A DNA stretch of 64,000 nucleotides from Tolypothrix campylonemoides VB511288 (GTDB lineage: Bacteria; Cyanobacteriota; Cyanobacteriia; Cyanobacteriales; Nostocaceae). Every line of letters starts with the position of its first letter. The stretch's first letter is position 1. Positions 17,861 through 27,286 of this stretch are shown here, one piece after another. The notes below the pieces were generated by a model. That model saw nothing but the letters and a program-made list of their open reading frames with translations, was not told the DNA's origin and did not search any database. The stretch spans positions 660,532 through 724,531 of the forward strand of contig JXCB02000001.1 in the NCBI GenBank assembly GCA_000828075.3, given 5' to 3'. The translations under genes were made by a program, and so were the position numbers.

Positions 17861-18023
17861 TCTAAGTCAGTTTACCGCCAGAGAAACTTGGTTGAGCGAT
17901 GTTTTAACCATTTAAAACAATTGGGTTCCATTACTAGGCGCTATGAGAAAAATGCTCAAAATTACCTTGCAATGCTGACTTTAGCTTCTATCCTTCTGTG
18001 CCTATAGTTTGAAAACACGCCCT
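17861..18023 (+). mobile_element. IS5-family transposase C-terminal remnant with right end
   Basis: The frame 17861-18007 reads SKSVYRQRNLVERCFNHLKQ then LGSITRRYEKNAQNYLAML ending at TAG 18005-18007. This is the C-terminal Y-(2)-R-(3)-E region of IS5-type DDE transposases. It is followed by AGTTTGAAAACACGCCC, the usual inverted-repeat end of such elements. The rest of the transposase and the left end are gone, so it is an inert scar. Confidence 0.75.
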
Positions 18024-18044
18024 AGGGGAGGGTTAAAAAGAGGT

Positions 18045-18096
18045 GGAGAGGGGTTTGGGGTGAGGTCTGCTTTGACGGAAGTCGAACTCACGTTAA
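18045..18096. repeat. Right-hand fragment of the TTAACGTGAGTTCGA MITE
   Basis: GGAGAGGGGTTTGGGGTGAG followed by GTCTGCTTTGACGGAAGTCG and AACTCACGTTAA is identical, by eye, to the right end of the element at 5312-5463. The left half is missing. It abuts the IS5 remnant. Confidence 0.8.
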
Positions 18097-18466
18097 ACAA
18101 ATGACGAACAGAAAAACCTCAACCTTGAGGCTGAGGACGGCAAAAATGCTGCTAAAATTCTCGTAAAAAACAGTTGAAAAAAACCTTAGCATATAATAAT
18201 ATTAAGTACCCTAAGTATTAGCTCAAAAAACCTTAATATACCAAAATTATGACAATATAGCATCCTTATAAAGAACGATTTTGTAAGCGATGCGGTGTGC
18301 AACTCAAATTCTTCCTTTGTGGTGCTTTCTTGGTCGAAATGTTGGTTTATATTTCAGCTAAACATGACAGGTAGATTGAGCAAAATCTCACTCAAACAGA
18401 TTTAATAAGTCGCGATATTAAAGTTGTTGCTAAAAAAAAACACCATATATTTTTTGACTTTTGACT
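18097..18466. other. Intergenic stretch before the M48 gene
   Basis: AT-rich, with no gene or repeat recognised. It probably holds the promoter of the M48 peptidase, but I cannot place -35/-10 boxes with confidence. Confidence 0.35.
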
Positions 18467-19228
18467 ATGAAATCTCGCTTTTCTAAATTGCGTAAAAGTC
18501 TTGCCTTCTTTCTTGCTGGCTTGGGTACTGCTGTAGGTGTGGGATTAGTGACTCCTACGCCTGTGGGTGCGGTTCCCTGGGCTGAATTACTTTTTAATGG
18601 CGTTCAGCTGTTGCAACTGTCTAATTTGTCAACACAGCAAAAAGTCGAACTGGGTAGCCAGATTCACCAACAGGTACGCAGTAATTATAGACTCGGCACC
18701 AATGATAATGTTACCCGCGTGGGTCAACGGTTAGCTCAAGCGAGTGACTGTTCTCAAACTCCTTTTAAATTTTATGTAGTTCAAGACCGAAACATTAATG
18801 CCTTCGCAACCACAGGCGGCTACGTTTACGTGCATACAGGGTTGCTTAATGCGGTAGATAATGAAGACCAATTAGCGGCGGTTATGGGTCACGAAATAGG
18901 TCACATTTGCAACGACGACGTCATCAAGAAGCTTAGACAAGCGCAACTCGCTCAAGGTGCAGCCTCTGTGGCTGGTTTAGACAGAAGTACTGTGGCTGCT
19001 GCAGCTTATAAACTAGCTGTAGATTTACCTAATAGCCGGGATGCTGAATACAACGCTGATGATAAAGGACTGCGGTATATGCAACGGGCTGGTTATAACC
19101 CTAATGCTATGCCTGCATTTTTAAGCAAATTGGTGAAGCAGTCTTCTTCACCGTCGTTTTTAAGTAGCCACCCAGGAGCGCGAGAGCGAATTTCTGTTTT
19201 ACAAAGAAAAATTGCTGCAGGTCGGTAA
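18467..19228 (+). CDS. Secreted M48-family zinc metalloprotease
   Basis: A 253-residue peptidase with an N-terminal signal segment (KSLAFFLAGLGTAVGVGLV, cleavage probably after VGAVPWA-like sequence). The zinc motif HEIGH is at about residues 142-146 and a downstream glutamate lies in SRDAEYNADDKG, the third metal ligand of M48 (Oma1/BepA/LoiP-like) enzymes. These work in the periplasm or at membranes in quality control. The C-terminus SSPSFLSSHPGARERISVLQ is also typical. ATG at 18467 is chosen over TTG at 18461. Length is normal for the short single-domain type. Confidence 0.88.
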   Translation: MKSRFSKLRKSLAFFLAGLGTAVGVGLVTPTPVGAVPWAELLFNGVQLLQLSNLSTQQKVELGSQIHQQVRSNYRLGTNDNVTRVGQRLAQASDCSQTPFKFYVVQDRNINAFATTGGYVYVHTGLLNAVDNEDQLAAVMGHEIGHICNDDVIKKLRQAQLAQGAASVAGLDRSTVAAAAYKLAVDLPNSRDAEYNADDKGLRYMQRAGYNPNAMPAFLSKLVKQSSSPSFLSSHPGARERISVLQRKIAAGR

Positions 19229-19320
19229 AGGTAGCAAGGAAACCGGTTTCTGTATAAACCTGGGTTCCTAACTTTAAGTCTGTAGCCCAGGAAAAAGTTT
19301 TAGTCAACTAACAAAGAAGC

Positions 19321-20223
19321 TCAAACTTTTGATAGGGCAGCAACGGTGGGTGAGCTAGAAGATGGGGGGACTACCGCAGTTGGCTTGGCAGCCCACCACA
19401 GGACAACAGCGGGAACCACACCCAGCAGCACACTGATTGCTGTGGGAATCCAGAATCGGCTGCCGAGTTGACTCATCGTGATGATGGCTCCGAAGGCAAA
19501 GTTAACCAGGTAGATGAAGAGCGGAACCCGCAGTTGATTACGGATCAGTTGCGTTGAAGGGGTACGCCAGAAAAGCGCTGCCACAGACATGAAAAGTGCC
19601 CCAGTTCCTAACCAGCCGCTCAGGTTACGGTAGGGCATGCCAAAGAACTGTCCCAGATCTTGAAATTCCCAGAAAGGGTACGGGGTCTGGCTCATGGCGG
19701 GATCTAACACAAAGTCCCAGGCAGTGAGGAGGAGGGCACCCAGAGCGATCGCCCCCAACTGCTTAACCCAACCATTAACCCCCTTCGCCTCCAGCCCAAC
19801 TCGCGCCAGCAGATAGGTAGACATTCCCATATAAAACCAGGACAACGGAATGGTGAATGGCACCAATCCCCCAATTTTGTACCCTAAACCGCTCAAATAC
19901 TGATAATGACCAAACGGAATGCCTGTGCTGGTTCCTAGGAGTTCACTGCACAGTGACAAAACCACGGCAGGTAGCATAAACCCCAGCCAGTTTTGCCAAC
20001 CCAGCATTCGGTAAGCATAAATCGCAACGGTAGCTGTTCCCAAAAGAATGTAGACAACGCCACCTCCGATCATGCTCCAGCCAAAAAGTGTTTGACCAAA
20101 GGGCGGTAAGATCCCAATAAAGGCAGGATTGGGCAATACAAGCAGCAATCCTGCCAATCCAAACACCAGCGACAAAATGTGACTTGCTAGACAGAGGCGC
20201 TCAACAGTAATTAACGGCTTCAT
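19321..20223 (-). CDS. cruF: Carotenoid 1',2'-hydratase CruF
   Basis: A 300-residue integral membrane protein with seven to eight spans, of the carotenoid-biosynthesis family to which CruF belongs. Recognisable parts: LCSELLGTSTGIPFGHYQY, LSWFYMGMSTYLLARVG, AWDFVLDPAMSQTPYPFWEF and GWLGTGALFMSV. CruF hydrates the psi end of gamma-carotene on the way to myxol; the product is then glycosylated by CruG. CruG was not recognised next to it. ATG at 20223 is preferred; the upstream in-frame extension to 20355 would overlap the desaturase. The desaturase lies 94 bp upstream on the same strand, so the two may be co-transcribed. Confidence 0.82.
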   Translation of the reverse strand: MKPLITVERLCLASHILSLVFGLAGLLLVLPNPAFIGILPPFGQTLFGWSMIGGGVVYILLGTATVAIYAYRMLGWQNWLGFMLPAVVLSLCSELLGTSTGIPFGHYQYLSGLGYKIGGLVPFTIPLSWFYMGMSTYLLARVGLEAKGVNGWVKQLGAIALGALLLTAWDFVLDPAMSQTPYPFWEFQDLGQFFGMPYRNLSGWLGTGALFMSVAALFWRTPSTQLIRNQLRVPLFIYLVNFAFGAIITMSQLGSRFWIPTAISVLLGVVPAVVLWWAAKPTAVVPPSSSSPTVAALSKV

Positions 20224-20317
20224 GAAGACTCCTTGGATATAGTCATGCTGTGGATTTAGCGCCCCATGTTTACCTTTAAGGTAACTGGGGCAACTGCAGG
20301 TCGGGCTTGCTCCGCTC

Positions 20318-21199
20318 TTAAGAGCACTTTGTAGATAGACAATGAGACTTCTCATAGATTTTTCTGGGAGGAGTTCTTAAATCCCAAACGATTCCTAGCC
20401 ATGAAAGTAGCTTAAGAATGTAATGGGTAATATCTATTTCCCACCAGTAAAAACCTTGCCGCTCTGAAGCTGGATAGTAATGATGATTATTATGCCAACC
20501 TTCGCCTAGAGTAATGAGAGCTAAAAACCAATTATTGCGACTAGTATCTGTTGTGTTAAAACGACGATAACCAAAGATATGGGCGAGAGAATTAATTGTA
20601 AAAGTCGTGTGATAAAGCAGTAAAGTACTTAAACAAAATCCCCACACAAACATCTGTAAACCAGTCGTTTGTAGCTCAGGGGTATACAGCTGAAACAATA
20701 TTCCGATTGCTATCAAAGTGAGTCCTAGCACGGTAGGAGCAATCATATGAAAACGGTTTAAGTACTGCAACTCCGGATATTGTGCAAAATCTCGAACGTT
20801 CTGTTCATTCGTTTTGGAATATTCAGGACACATCACCCAACCAATATGTGACCACCAGAAACCATGAACAACGGGGGAATGAATATCTTGTTCCGTATCT
20901 GTATTGCGGTGGTGATGACGATGATGCGCTGCCCACCATAATGGACCTAACTGAGCTGAGGAATTGCCTAAAACAGCAAGAATAAACTGAAACCAACGTG
21001 TTGTTTTATAAGCGCGATGTGAAAAATAACGGTGGTATCCTGCTGTCACTCCAAACATCCGCACGAACCAGAGTATAAAGCACGTAATCAGAGCAGCCCA
21101 ACTAAAGCCCACCCAAAAAATAAACAGGCAACCGATATGAACGGATATAAAGGGAATATTACCTAAAATATCTATTTTATGTTCTTGTCTTGATAACAT
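20318..21199 (-). CDS. desC: Acyl-lipid delta-9-type fatty acid desaturase (DesC-like)
   Basis: A 293-residue membrane desaturase with the three histidine boxes of the diiron centre: HRYFSH (residues 56-61), HHRHHH (92-97) and HNNHH (236-240). Four spans surround them. The pattern and length match acyl-CoA/acyl-lipid delta-9 desaturases, DesC in cyanobacteria, which introduce the first double bond into membrane-lipid stearate or palmitate with ferredoxin as electron donor. Whether it is DesC1 or DesC2 is not decided. It precedes cruF on the same strand. Confidence 0.85.
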   Translation of the reverse strand: MLSRQEHKIDILGNIPFISVHIGCLFIFWVGFSWAALITCFILWFVRMFGVTAGYHRYFSHRAYKTTRWFQFILAVLGNSSAQLGPLWWAAHHRHHHRNTDTEQDIHSPVVHGFWWSHIGWVMCPEYSKTNEQNVRDFAQYPELQYLNRFHMIAPTVLGLTLIAIGILFQLYTPELQTTGLQMFVWGFCLSTLLLYHTTFTINSLAHIFGYRRFNTTDTSRNNWFLALITLGEGWHNNHHYYPASERQGFYWWEIDITHYILKLLSWLGIVWDLRTPPRKIYEKSHCLSTKCS

Positions 21200-21697
21200 A
21201 TGTGAGCCGTTGAGTCAGGTTTGGAAATACCAAAAATTATTAGAAAAAATCTTCGGGAACTACCGCCGCTAAGATATCGGTGTTCATGGAGAAGTTCTTA
21301 ATGTGTACTTCTACAGCATGGCAGATGGGTGCTTGAAATTTGGTTTTGCCAAAGGTTTGAGATGTATAAGATGAGTTGATAAAGTTTGAAATTGTTACAA
21401 AACTTTAAAAAATCAATCAAATCTCAGTACCACTGATCATTCAGAGTTGTTAAGTCATACGTAGAAGCGCAAAACTCAACATTCATAGGGTCTTTATCGG
21501 ATGAATCCCACAACTTCACCTAGAGTATTCAGTGTGAAGAACGTTTCAGTTAGTTTCATTTTGATGAAATTAGAGTATATCTCTGACTTTTGTATGATTT
21601 CAAGAGAGCATAAAAGTATTAGCATATAAAAAAGTAAAAAATGTTATAAATTAACAAAACTTTAGGTTATTAATATTAGGATCAAGGTTTCTATCCC
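21200..21697. other. Divergent promoter region, desaturase / NACHT
   Basis: About 500 bp between two divergent starts. AT-rich with no gene. No clear -35/-10 pair or palindrome was identified. The placement implies promoters for both sides. Confidence 0.35.
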
Positions 21698-24010
21698 ATG
21701 GTCAAGCGATCGCTCCAGGCATCACTCACTGGGATTCAACAGGCTAAAAGAGCGTTTGCGCGCAAGGGGTGGACTCAGGAAAATCTGGCTCTTGAAGTCA
21801 ACTTAAAGACTCGCCAACCCATTTGGCGGTTTTTCAGTGGACGTCCGGTTGAGCGTCATATCTTTCTAGAAATTTGTTCTGTGTTGCAATTGAATTGGCG
21901 GGAGATTGCTGCCAATCCCCCGGCAGAATTCTCTGAACCCGGAGAACGCACCCAGACGCCTGTTTTGGATATTGATGCCTTGGTGCGACAGGTGCGATCG
22001 CAACGCCGGGACAAAATTGAAGACCAGTGCGGCATCTTGCAGCTATTGGATATCAGCCGTCCCGTTAGCATTGATGACATATATATTGATGTCAATATTT
22101 TGGAGGAAATCGCAAGCTTTCAGTGGTTAGAAATCGCTGACCTGCAAAACCTTGCTCCAGAAGAATTTGACCGCTTTGGCTTAGGTGAGGTTGACCAGAA
22201 ACAAATACCGGGGATGCGGGCAGTCGAAACCTATTCCAAGCTCAGGGTGTTGGGCAAAGCGGGGGTAGGTAAAACCACCTTTTTGCAACATCTCGCCATT
22301 CAGTGTAACCGAGGCGCGTTTGCGGCGAACCAAGTTCCTATCTTCATCACACTGAAGAATTTTGCTGAAGAGTCTAGAGGAACAAACGAATTTAGCCTAT
22401 TAAACTACATCCGCTCCTGTTTTCTCACGTCTGGAATTTCAAAAGAGTCAGCGATTGAAACTTTGCTTGGTGCAGGCAGAGTGTTGCTGTTGCTTGATGG
22501 GATGGATGAAGTTCTTAACCAAGAGAGCAATGCTGTCTTAAAAGAAATTCGCTCGTTTTCGGACAAGTATCACAAAAATCGGTTTGTGGCGAGCTGTCGA
22601 ACGGCAGATCAAAAGCTGAGGCTGCGAGGCTTTACCGATGTTGAAATTGCCCCGTTTACCCAAGAACAAATCCGAGCCTTCGCTCAAAAATGGTTTGTGG
22701 CGTTTACTAAGACGAACACTGAGGCTGGGGTGGCGCAGTCCGTTCAGTTTATTGAGAAGCTGGATTTACCCGAAAACTGGCAATTTCGCCAACTCGTCGT
22801 CACACCCCTGTTTCTGCATCTTGCTTGTTGGGTGTTTCATGGTCAGGAAAAATTTCCAACGAAGCGGACTGAGTTTTATAAGCAAGGGCTAGATCTTCTC
22901 TTGGGCAAATGGGATGAAGCCAGAGGCATTGAACGCGATGACGTTTACCGAGGGTTTTTATTGCCACAAAAGCTCAGGTTGTTGAGTCAGGTTGCAGCGG
23001 CGACGTTTGAGCAGGGTCACTACTTCTTTGAGCAACGCGTCATTGAGCAATACATTGGTGAGTATATTCGGAATCTGACCGATGCTCCAATGGAACCGGA
23101 GGAACTGCAACTAGAAAGCGAAGCGGCGCTGAAGGCGATCGAGGCACAACATGGGCTACTGACAGAACGGACACGGGGAGTTTTCTCCTTCTCCTATCTG
23201 GCGTTTCAAGAATACTTTACGGCAAGAAAAATCGTTGCCAGCCACAACCTACAAGCATTGGAGCAAGCTCTGGCAGGACTGGTCAGTCACATTAGTGACC
23301 CTCACTGGCGCGAAATCTTTTTGTTGACGGCTGGTATGCTCCGGAGTGCAGACGGGCTGGTGCAGTTGATGAAGCAACACATTGATGCACTGGTTGCGCA
23401 AGACCCTTATCTACAAGAGTTTTTGACGTGGGCAAGCCAAAAATCAAAGGATACGCCATTGCAACCAAAGGTAGCGACGGTGCGAGCATTTTACGTTGCC
23501 CTTGCCCGGACTCCTCACATGGCTTCTCACTTTACCCTGTCCTGCACTCTCGACCAGGGGATGTTTCTGGATGCAGCGTTAGATAACCTGCTGCGCTCGT
23601 GTGCGATCAACCAAAGTCAGGACTTTGCCCACGCTCATACCTGTGGAGATGCCCTCAGTAACATTCTGGGCATTGTTCTGGATGCTGGACTTTATAAATC
23701 CCTGCAACAACTCAGGGATCAATTCCCAAATCCGAATCAAAACCGAGAACGGTTTCAGGTCTGGTGGGTGGCACACTATTCAGCCTGGGTTGAACAGTTA
23801 AAGACGACGATCATTAATTATCGTAATATTAACCACGATTGGCAGTTTAGCGCTGAGCAACAGCAAGTGCTGCAACGCTACTACGATGCCAATCAGCTAC
23901 TGCTCGATTGCCTGAATAGCAATTGTGAGGTGACGGCTGCGATTAGGCAGGAAATTGAAGCCACTTTATTGTTGCCGACTAAGGAACTTGAGGACAGAGA
24001 ATGGCAATAG
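21698..24010 (+). CDS. NACHT-domain STAND NTPase with N-terminal HTH-like region
   Basis: A 770-residue protein. Residues 1-75 form a small helical, HTH-like domain (KRAFARKGWTQENLALEV, then TRQPIWRFFSGRPVERHIF), resembling cyanobacterial NACHT proteins with an XRE-like start. The NACHT core has Walker A GKAGVGKTT at 186-194 and Walker B RVLLLLDGMDE at 261-271, then the winged-helix part (LPENWQFRQLVVTPLFLHLA). The C-terminus is long, helical and repeat-free (SYLAFQEYFTARKIV, REIFLLTAGMLRSADGLVQL), like the NACHT C-terminal helical domains. Bacterial NACHT proteins include antiphage sensors. It is a lone gene flanked by a 500-bp promoter region and a hairpin at 24039-24071. Antiphage role is inference. 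Confidence 0.85.
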   Translation: MVKRSLQASLTGIQQAKRAFARKGWTQENLALEVNLKTRQPIWRFFSGRPVERHIFLEICSVLQLNWREIAANPPAEFSEPGERTQTPVLDIDALVRQVRSQRRDKIEDQCGILQLLDISRPVSIDDIYIDVNILEEIASFQWLEIADLQNLAPEEFDRFGLGEVDQKQIPGMRAVETYSKLRVLGKAGVGKTTFLQHLAIQCNRGAFAANQVPIFITLKNFAEESRGTNEFSLLNYIRSCFLTSGISKESAIETLLGAGRVLLLLDGMDEVLNQESNAVLKEIRSFSDKYHKNRFVASCRTADQKLRLRGFTDVEIAPFTQEQIRAFAQKWFVAFTKTNTEAGVAQSVQFIEKLDLPENWQFRQLVVTPLFLHLACWVFHGQEKFPTKRTEFYKQGLDLLLGKWDEARGIERDDVYRGFLLPQKLRLLSQVAAATFEQGHYFFEQRVIEQYIGEYIRNLTDAPMEPEELQLESEAALKAIEAQHGLLTERTRGVFSFSYLAFQEYFTARKIVASHNLQALEQALAGLVSHISDPHWREIFLLTAGMLRSADGLVQLMKQHIDALVAQDPYLQEFLTWASQKSKDTPLQPKVATVRAFYVALARTPHMASHFTLSCTLDQGMFLDAALDNLLRSCAINQSQDFAHAHTCGDALSNILGIVLDAGLYKSLQQLRDQFPNPNQNRERFQVWWVAHYSAWVEQLKTTIINYRNINHDWQFSAEQQQVLQRYYDANQLLLDCLNSNCEVTAAIRQEIEATLLLPTKELEDREWQ

Positions 24011-24038
24011 AACCGTCATTGGTCAAAGCCTATCATTA

Positions 24039-24071
24039 GACCTCTTTAGAAATGAAATTTCTAAAGAGGTC
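24039..24071 (+). terminator. Strong hairpin after the NACHT gene
   Basis: GACCTCTTTAGAAAT (24039-24053) pairs perfectly with ATTTCTAAAGAGGTC (24057-24071), with a 3-nt loop. It lies 28 bp after the stop. No T-run follows, so it is a terminator or 3' end stabiliser rather than a textbook intrinsic terminator. Confidence 0.55.
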
Positions 24072-24424
24072 GTGCAAGGGTTTCAGATTAATTTGCGGAG
24101 ATGTCTATTTTGATTACTGAAAGTTTTTTTTAAGATAAAACCCTTGCCATATAAAGCTTTTAGTCTCAATCTGCTTTCAAAAATCAAGTCGTTTTCCTAT
24201 TTTTAAAACTTTATCCTACTAAATGCTGGCTCTTCTTTTACTGTACTCTTTTATAGTCTCAATTCACTAATTCCTGGTTTATCCGGATAGGTGCAATATC
24301 TGAGTTAGCTGAGAATAACTCTCCTTAATTTAATTTTAGTATGGAATGTTTGATTACGCTTTGTTTCCGTGTAATACTTGCTAACGCGGTGTTCCTAACA
24401 ATCTGTGATTTTGCTGATTTTGGT
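24072..24424. other. Intergenic stretch, nothing recognised
   Basis: AT-rich, no gene or repeat recognised. Separates the NACHT gene from the convergent small gene at 24425-24688. Confidence 0.35.
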
Positions 24425-24688
24425 TTATTTTAATTCAACATCTTGCTCAAAAACCAAGATAAAATCATTTACGGTTTTTTTATACTGAAAACCATAATCT
24501 AACAAAGCTTGCTTTAAAGTTTGCAACTCAGATTCTTTGAGTTTATGTTTATTCGGTGCTATTTCAATAGCTTCCTTATTTACTGTAAAACTAAAACAGT
24601 CTTTGAATTGGTTATAATCCCAGTTTAATTTTCTTGCTACATTTAACTCGATGGCAGCTAATGTATCATCAAATTTGCTTGTAACCAT
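24425..24688 (-). CDS. Small hypothetical protein
   Basis: An 87-residue protein beginning MVTSKFDDTLAAIELNVARK, with mixed alpha/beta character (KQALLDYGFQYKKTVNDFIL). No signal, span or cysteine cluster. The ATG at 24688 was chosen over an in-frame upstream start at 24703. No family recognised. Its codon use is gene-like and it stands alone. Confidence 0.5.
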   Translation of the reverse strand: MVTSKFDDTLAAIELNVARKLNWDYNQFKDCFSFTVNKEAIEIAPNKHKLKESELQTLKQALLDYGFQYKKTVNDFILVFEQDVELK

Positions 24689-24703
24689 AACTTTGCCTCT
24701 CAC

Positions 24704-25232
24704 ATGAGCTTACCTACATTTTAACAATTACAAGAGAGAAAAAACTAAATTTAAATATTAATTAATAGATAACAAGGAAGACAAGCCATTTTAAAATAAA
24801 AAAATCAATCTATTGGTAAATGTCTCGAAGGGAATAATGGAGTAGTAATTTGTAGTTAATCAATTGATAGTATCCCGATGTACATAAGTTTTAAATCAAA
24901 TTAAAACCAAATTGGGCAATACTGATGATAATACTAGAAAAAATGAATTTTATAACCACAAAAGGCTGTACTATTTCATTAAGCTAGCATACATTACCTT
25001 TATTGCCGGGTTCATCCACTTTTGCAGCCAGCGGAGCGCACTGCCCGTGCATGGCGATCGCTAAGCTGCTAATTGTTCTGGTCTAACTGTGTGTTTCAGT
25101 TAGCAATATTTTTATCATGTATTTAAAATAAATTTAAAAGTCTGAGGTAATCTTGTGGAATTAGCAGCATCGCTGATATTAAGACTGGATCTTACCTCTG
25201 ATGGCAACGATATTCCCATTACCCCTATTTCT
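24704..25232. other. Intergenic stretch, mostly AT-rich
   Basis: No gene recognised. A GC-richer patch at about 25020-25070 carries a GGCGATCGC (HIP1-type) site and the GCGGAGCGCACTGCCCG-type dispersed cyanobacterial repeat text. Confidence 0.35.
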
Positions 25233-25505
25233 TTAAAGTGACTCACTTTCAATCTTCTCAACCCCGGCATTCAGCGCTTGGTGCGGTGTGCCGTAGCAGC
25301 CGAACAGGCACGACTCAAAGTCGGCAATTGGGACTGGGTTGCGCTCTAATACATAATGGATGGCGACCTGCTCTTGGCAGCATTTTGCTATCACGTATGA
25401 GTATTTTTCTTTGAGAAGAGGGTGGGGATGTACCGCCACGTACCACGGTGTATTAGTCCCAAACTCACATTTAGTGCGAATTTTTTCAAGGATTGGTTTG
25501 TTCAT
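25233..25505 (-). CDS. Small hypothetical protein
   Basis: A 90-residue soluble protein (MNKPILEKIRTKCEFGTNTP ... CCQEQVAIHYVLERN). It has five cysteines, one as a CC pair, and a C-terminus with GCYGTPHQALNAGVEKIES. No family recognised. The ATG at 25505 is the only in-frame ATG upstream of the conserved-looking part. It sits downstream of, and on the same strand as, the allophycocyanin paralogue at 25649-26134, with a gap of 140 bp. Confidence 0.5.
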   Translation of the reverse strand: MNKPILEKIRTKCEFGTNTPWYVAVHPHPLLKEKYSYVIAKCCQEQVAIHYVLERNPVPIADFESCLFGCYGTPHQALNAGVEKIESESL

Positions 25506-25648
25506 TGTCGCTTGAAACCCTCATAGCGTTATTTGCCAAATGCTGTCCCAAATAATTTAATTTGGAATTGGGACAGGAGCTTTAGATGTTGCTGCCTTGA
25601 CCAGAGAACACTTGAATCAAGGGGGCAGCTAAAAAGCCTATCATTGCC

Positions 25649-26134
25649 CTACTGCATAGCAGCGATTAGGTAGTCAAAGTAACCTCCAACAACGGTTGCG
25701 TCTTCTGATGACAACATCGAGGTGGTGACATTCTTCATCGCACGGATGCTTTCAGCAACAGCCTCAATCGGAGTGCCAAGAGACCTGTACATTTCGCGAA
25801 CACCAATGACCCCAATTTCTTGAATCGGCGTGATTTCACCAGCCACAACACTGTAGGTGATCAAGCGCAGGTAATAATCCATATCCCGCAGGCAAGTCGC
25901 AGTCATTTCCTGACCGAAAGCGTTGCCACCAGGAGAGACAATGTCTGGGCGCTTTTGAAACAGCTGGTTTCCAGATTGCTTAACAATGCGCTCCCGGTTT
26001 TCTGTTAAAACCTGAAGAAGGCGCAGACGACGCTCACCACTTGTGGTAAAGCTTTTAATCTGGTCGAGTTCGCCTGGGCTGAGATAACGAGCCTCAGCGT
26101 CCGCGTTTACAATCGACTTTATGATAAGACTCAT
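25649..26134 (-). CDS. Allophycocyanin alpha-subunit paralogue (ApcA-like)
   Basis: A 161-residue phycobiliprotein: [20 protein letters not shown] at the N-terminus is the ApcA signature, with the bilin-attaching Cys81 in [13 protein letters not shown] and [16 protein letters not shown] before it. It is closer to ApcA than to ApcD. ApcA forms the phycobilisome core with ApcB. Here no apcB, apcC or apcE follows, unlike the usual apcEABC operon, and several positions differ from canonical ApcA (for example [14 protein letters not shown]). So it is probably the second paralogue rather than the main subunit. Start at ATG 26134 is set by an AAGGAG 8 bp upstream. A spectral variant role is possible but unproven. 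Confidence 0.88.
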   Translation of the reverse strand: MSLIIKSIVNADAEARYLSPGELDQIKSFTTSGERRLRLLQVLTENRERIVKQSGNQLFQKRPDIVSPGGNAFGQEMTATCLRDMDYYLRLITYSVVAGEITPIQEIGVIGVREMYRSLGTPIEAVAESIRAMKNVTTSMLSSEDATVVGGYFDYLIAAMQ

Positions 26135-26463
26135 TAACAAACTCCTTAAAAAAATGAAATCAAGTTGATCTAAAACTGTCGCGACTCACTAAAGATAGTG
26201 GCATCATTGTTCATACGAATGATGAAAGGTGGATACCTTCACAAGAGATGTTGACGAAATATCAACTGACAACGCAACATAAAATATTCACAACACTAAA
26301 ACGTAATGTTTTAAACGTTGTAGACGTTGTTATCAAGATAATGCTTGGTCAAAAAATTAGTCACTCAGCAGCTAAGCTTCAGCAGAAGGGTAATTCTTTG
26401 GCGCTTGTAAGCACAATTGAATTGAATCCGCTTATCGATTGGGCTACGGATTCAACTCAGTTT
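26135..26463. other. Upstream region of the ApcA-like gene
   Basis: Between the divergent ApcA paralogue and the pentapeptide gene. An 80-codon frame on the plus strand (26248-26490) is present; its text is not protein-like enough for me to call it a gene, and it overlaps the pentapeptide gene end. The promoter of the phycobiliprotein gene must lie here. Confidence 0.35.
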
Positions 26464-26748
26464 TTAACCAAAGTAATTAGCAGAATTTAAGTAGCCGTTG
26501 TGCATTTTCCCATCAGGCATTTTTGCCCCTCTCAGATTAGCCCCGCTTAAATTTGCTCCTCTCAGGCTGACCCAATTTAGATTGGCATTGCCTAGATCTG
26601 AGTCACTCAAGTCTGAGTTGCTCAAATTTGCCCGAGTAAAATCTACTTGCCTCAAATTTGCTTGAATTAAGCTTATTCCTCTCAAGTCTGCCTTCCTAAA
26701 ATTTCTTTCCCCGGCTGCATATCGCCTCAAAACTTCATTGGCATCCAT
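26464..26748 (-). CDS. Small pentapeptide-repeat protein
   Basis: A 94-residue protein with about ten A(D/N)LxX-type pentapeptides from residue 18 on: FRKADLRGISLIQANLRQVD, FTRANLSNSDLSDSDLGNAN, VSLRGANLSGANLRGAKM. Such repeats fold into a right-handed quadrilateral beta-helix; roles vary and most are unknown. The N-terminal MDANEVLRRYAAGER is a helical cap common in cyanobacterial members. It is short for the family but complete. AGGCAG precedes the ATG. Confidence 0.85.
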   Translation of the reverse strand: MDANEVLRRYAAGERNFRKADLRGISLIQANLRQVDFTRANLSNSDLSDSDLGNANLNWVSLRGANLSGANLRGAKMPDGKMHNGYLNSANYFG

Positions 26749-27286
26749 ATTTGGCTGCCTCGCAACGAGTAGCGTTGTCGCTGTTTATATATTTTAATTA
26801 TACTTCACAATTCTCCAGTTTTCCCAAATGACAAATAAGAAATCACAAATAGGTAAAGTACAATTTGACTACTCCAATATGCGGCTGTATAACCAGGGAA
26901 TAAGGTTTTTGTCTGAAAAGCTTACTGGATAGGAGGATATAGGATAATCTCGTCATATCCTAATTCAAGGTATTAGTTGCACTTACATTATCTAAGAAAT
27001 AAGTAGAAGGCACCTATGCTAAAGGGAAGATAGTTTTTCAACAAAATCTTTCTTCACTTACTGATGTTATTTTTGTTCACCTACTTACTTTTAATTTTTT
27101 TGATAAAAAATATAACTCAGCAAGAGTTATATAAATTCAATTATACATACTTACACAACACCTTATTTTGGATTAAGTTATAATACAATTATCAGAAATT
27201 ATTTTCGGCTACGTCAATGAAGTTTATCAACAAACACCTCTCCGAATCTAATTTTATCTACCCCTTGATCGCAAAGATTTTTTATT
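26749..27286. other. Long upstream region of the RRM gene
   Basis: About 540 bp with no gene. Cold-inducible cyanobacterial rbp genes often have long regulatory 5' leaders; that fits, but no specific element is identifiable here. Confidence 0.35.

Noticed and set aside
26248-26490. 80-codon plus-strand frame between the ApcA paralogue and the pentapeptide gene
   Set aside because: Weak ribosome site, no domain, and the 3' end overlaps a clear gene on the other strand.
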